Assembly: GCA_902787415.1 (NCBI GenBank)
Contig: CADAGG010000057.1
Span: 1-7,085, forward strand
DNA from: a methanogenic archaeon
Lineage (GTDB): Archaea; Thermoplasmatota; Thermoplasmata; Methanomassiliicoccales; Methanomethylophilaceae
DNA: 7,085 nt
Direction of reading: 5' to 3'
Position numbers and translations under genes: made by a program. A model generated the notes under the pieces. It searched no databases. It was not told where the DNA came from and saw only the letters and a list, made by a program, of their open reading frames with translations. This document shows positions 5,450-7,085 of the stretch, in pieces (position 1 is the stretch's first letter; each line of letters begins with the position of its first letter).

Positions 5450-5454
5450 CACCT
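5450..5454 (-). promoter_or_regulatory. Shine-Dalgarno sequence of rps6e
   Basis: AGGTG on the minus strand sits 5 nt before the ATG at 5444. Together with the TATA position it implies a short leader of about 12 nt. Confidence 0.6.
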
Positions 5455-5478
5455 GTAACGGTGGCAATTGGACTATTG

Positions 5479-5486
5479 TTTATAAA
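5479..5486 (-). promoter_or_regulatory. TATA box of the rps6e-eif2g-PIN operon
   Basis: TTTATAAA is itself a palindrome and lies about 38 nt before the rps6e ATG, which places the transcript start near 5457. It is the best TATA match in the gap between the SIS gene and rps6e. Confidence 0.65.
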
Positions 5487-5492
5487 GATATC

Positions 5493-5502
5493 GTGCGCGC
5501 AC
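5493..5502. repeat. 10-bp perfect palindrome GTGCGCGCAC upstream of rps6e TATA
   Basis: GTGCGCGCAC is a perfect palindrome of alternating pyrimidine and purine bases, 7 bp upstream of the TATA box in the direction of rps6e transcription. It could be an operator for a dimeric regulator, but no regulator is known from the window. It shares its last base with the next palindrome. Confidence 0.5.
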
Positions 5503-5518
5503 CCTTATATTATAAGGG
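5502..5518. repeat. 17-bp palindrome CCCTTATATTATAAGGG between the SIS gene and rps6e
   Basis: Arms CCCTTATA (5502-5509) and TATAAGGG (5511-5518) are perfect inverted repeats around one central base. It lies 25 bp past the SIS gene stop and about 15 bp upstream of the rps6e TATA box. It could be a transcription-factor operator, a second TATA-like element, or a weak 3' hairpin for the infB-SIS transcript; no T-run follows it, which argues against a plain terminator. Confidence 0.55.
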
Positions 5519-5542
5519 GAGAAGGCACCCGTAACGCGTCGA

Positions 5543-6208
5543 TCAGCAGGAACGGGGCTCGAACAGGGTCGCCTCGACCATGGCGCACAGGGCGTGGTAG
5601 ATGGGCAGGTGGCGCTCCTGGATCTTGAAGGTCTCCTTCTCGGGCACGATGATGCAGACGTCGGCGAGGGCCTTGCACCTGCCGCCGTCCCTGCCGGTCA
5701 GGGCGATGGTCTTCACACCCTTGGCACGGGCGACCATGAGGGCGTCCACGATGTTGCCGGAGTTACCGGAAGTGGTGATGCCCATGAAGACGTCTCCCGC
5801 ATGTCCCAGCGCGTTGACGAGCTGCGCGAAGGCGGCCGGCCATTCGACGTCGTTGGCGTATGCGGAATTGGATGCGTTGAAGGTTGTGAGGGGCACAGCC
5901 GCGAGGCCTCCCTCGAGGTGGCCCGCGAGCTCCTTCCCGGCCTCGCCGTAGAGCTTCTCGAGCTCGGACACGAGCTTGGGGTCCACGGCGCGCTTGAACA
6001 TGAACGACTTGGTGAGCTCCCCGGAGATGTGGTCGCTGTCCGCGGCACTGCCTCCGTTGCCGGCGATGAGGAGCTGTCCCTGGTGCTTGTAGCTCTCCAG
6101 GAGGATGAAGTACGCGTTGGCGATGTCCTCCCTGCACACGGAAAGCTCGGGATACCTCTCGATGAGCTCGTCCAGAATGAAATTGGCGTCCCTGGGTTTG
6201 GAATCCAT
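5543..6208 (-). CDS. gmhA: GmhA-like SIS-domain sugar-phosphate isomerase (sedoheptulose 7-phosphate isomerase family)
   Basis: This 221-residue cytosolic SIS-fold protein matches the GmhA group, which converts D-sedoheptulose 7-phosphate to a heptose 7-phosphate used for surface heptose. Visible signatures are LLIAGNGGSAADSDHISGELT (from residue 46), GITTSGNSGNIVDAL (143-157) and ALTGRDGGR (169-177). The four GmhA metal ligands appear present: His60, Glu64, Gln197 (KIQERH) and His205, with the Gln-to-His spacing of eight as in the E. coli enzyme. It is longer than E. coli GmhA (192) through an insert at about 72-105. The ATG at 6208 follows the infB stop by 4 nt, so it is co-transcribed with infB. 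From memory it resembles SIS proteins of Clostridia, suggesting lateral origin. The exact substrate is uncertain; no other heptose gene is visible. Confidence 0.85.
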   Translation of the reverse strand: MDSKPRDANFILDELIERYPELSVCREDIANAYFILLESYKHQGQLLIAGNGGSAADSDHISGELTKSFMFKRAVDPKLVSELEKLYGEAGKELAGHLEGGLAAVPLTTFNASNSAYANDVEWPAAFAQLVNALGHAGDVFMGITTSGNSGNIVDALMVARAKGVKTIALTGRDGGRCKALADVCIIVPEKETFKIQERHLPIYHALCAMVEATLFEPRSC

Positions 6209-6212
6209 CGTA

Positions 6213-7085
6213 TCACATTCCCCAGAAGGGTTCCGATTTGCGCTTGATGGCGACGGTGTCGGACATGGCGAGCTTCTCGTCGTCGGTGAGGTCGAGCTTG
6301 GAGATTACCTTGAATCCGCTCTCGATCATGTCCACGTAGAGAACGTCGTTCTCGTTGATCTGCCTGCCCACGGTGACTCCGTCGATGGCCACGGAGACCT
6401 CGTCTCCCTGGACACCCTCCTTGAGGATGTTGCCGTCGTCGTCGCGGACGGATTTGATGGTACCGCAGTCCTTGCCCTCGAGGTTGATGAGGTTCTCTCC
6501 GACCCTGATCCTTCCGGCCAGCACCCTCACTCCGACGACGGCGGGCTTGTTGACCCTGAACACATGGTCGGGCAGGATGGTGATCTTGGCGGGGAACGAG
6601 AACTCGGCCCTCTTGTCGGACTCGGTCTGCCTGGTGGACTCCTCGAGCCAGAGCTTGTAATCGTCGATGAGTGCGTAGACGATGTTGTTGGTCATCACCT
6701 TGATGCTGTGGGTCGCGATCTCGCTCTCCGCGTCCTTGGTGATGTTGACGTTGAATCCCAGGATGACGTGGTGGGTGTCATTGCCGTAGGAGGATTCGAG
6801 GATGTCCCTCCTGGTGATGTCGCCGATACCGTACTTCCTGATGGGGATGCCTGCGAGCTTGGCCTCGAAGGCGAGGGCCTCCAGGGAGCCGATGGCATCC
6901 GCCTTGATGGTGATTCCCTTCTCCACGGTCTCGATCTTGATGGAGGTCTCCTCGGAGATCTCCTTGATGGCGGGGTCCTTGGGGTTCTTGACCACGCGGA
7001 TGGGTGCTCCCGCGATGACGCCGGTGGCGTCCTGGCAGGCGATCTTGACTCCCGCCGCGGCGTGGAGCTCCTTGACGTTGTCGAA
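6213..7085 (-). CDS. infB: Translation initiation factor aIF5B, C-terminal part (5' end outside window)
   Basis: The frame runs open to the window edge, so the GTPase domain and start codon lie beyond 7085; 290 residues plus stop are seen. aIF5B (archaeal IF2/eIF5B) promotes ribosomal subunit joining and placement of initiator tRNA. The visible part begins at the end of domain II (VKELHAAAGVKI, IAGAPIRVVKNPKDP). Domain III follows with KADAIGSLEALAFEAK and GDITRRDILES (about 61-98), and then the linker helix ending IDDYKLWLEE. Domain IV starts near 160 (FPAKITILPDHVFRVNKPAV; VGENLINLEGKDCGTIKS; GVTVGRQINENDVLYVDM). The C-terminal helix finishes at the TGA at 6213. In Euryarchaeota infB commonly lies next to rps6e; here a SIS-domain gene separates them. 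An internal GTG (6995) is not the start. Confidence 0.95.
   Translation of the reverse strand, partial: FDNVKELHAAAGVKIACQDATGVIAGAPIRVVKNPKDPAIKEISEETSIKIETVEKGITIKADAIGSLEALAFEAKLAGIPIRKYGIGDITRRDILESSYGNDTHHVILGFNVNITKDAESEIATHSIKVMTNNIVYALIDDYKLWLEESTRQTESDKRAEFSFPAKITILPDHVFRVNKPAVVGVRVLAGRIRVGENLINLEGKDCGTIKSVRDDDGNILKEGVQGDEVSVAIDGVTVGRQINENDVLYVDMIESGFKVISKLDLTDDEKLAMSDTVAIKRKSEPFWGM

Noticed and set aside
5502..5518. Simple intrinsic terminator for the SIS gene
   Set aside because: The stem is AU-rich with a loop too small unless a pair opens, and no T-run follows on the minus strand; a protein-binding palindrome is at least as likely.
1..7085. CRISPR array, insertion sequence, tRNA or rRNA gene, prophage or defence system
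   Set aside because: No regularly spaced repeats, transposase or integrase motifs, tRNA-like cloverleaf or rRNA-like stretch were recognised by eye; the coding regions are accounted for by housekeeping, metabolic and membrane genes.

Overview
The window looks like a piece of a GC-rich archaeal chromosome. It carries archaeal/eukaryotic-type translation genes (ribosomal protein S6e, aIF2 gamma, the C-terminal half of aIF5B) together with archaeal TATA-box promoters, both leaderless and Shine-Dalgarno starts, and U-rich 3' ends. The bacterial-looking accessory genes (a GmhA-like SIS protein and a flavin reductase-type protein) resemble, from memory, genes of gut anaerobes. This would suit a host-associated Thermoplasmata methanogen such as a Methanomassiliicoccales member, but that placement is inference.

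Left part, plus strand. The window opens inside tyrA (prephenate dehydrogenase with a C-terminal ACT domain, 1-726). A flavin reductase-like FMN protein follows at 757-1260 and ends in a GC hairpin plus T-run. At 1366-1473, on the minus strand, lies a 35-residue single-helix membrane protein that is easy to miss; it is divergent from a cyclophilin-type peptidyl-prolyl isomerase (1582-2064). Both promoters lie in the 108 bp between them.

Middle, minus strand. Two polytopic membrane proteins (2765-3409 and 2112-2768) form a two-gene unit with an ATGA overlap. The second resembles the YjdF/DUF2238 type; no function can be assigned to either.

Right part, minus strand. rps6e, eif2g and a PIN-domain nuclease of the Fcf1/Utp24 type form a tightly packed translation and ribosome-biogenesis operon (5444 down to 3447). 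Its TATA box and ribosome binding site sit just downstream of two abutting palindromes. Upstream of it, infB (aIF5B, cut by the window edge) is followed after 4 nt by the GmhA-like isomerase gene. infB, rps6e and eif2g are commonly adjacent in Euryarchaeota, so the sugar-phosphate isomerase appears to have been inserted into an ancient translation cluster.

No mobile element, CRISPR array, tRNA or rRNA gene was recognised. The main points for a second look are the inserted SIS gene, the twin palindromes before rps6e, the 35-residue membrane protein, the repeated hairpin-GNRA-loop plus T-run ends, and the fixed TATA-to-ATG distance at three leaderless genes.
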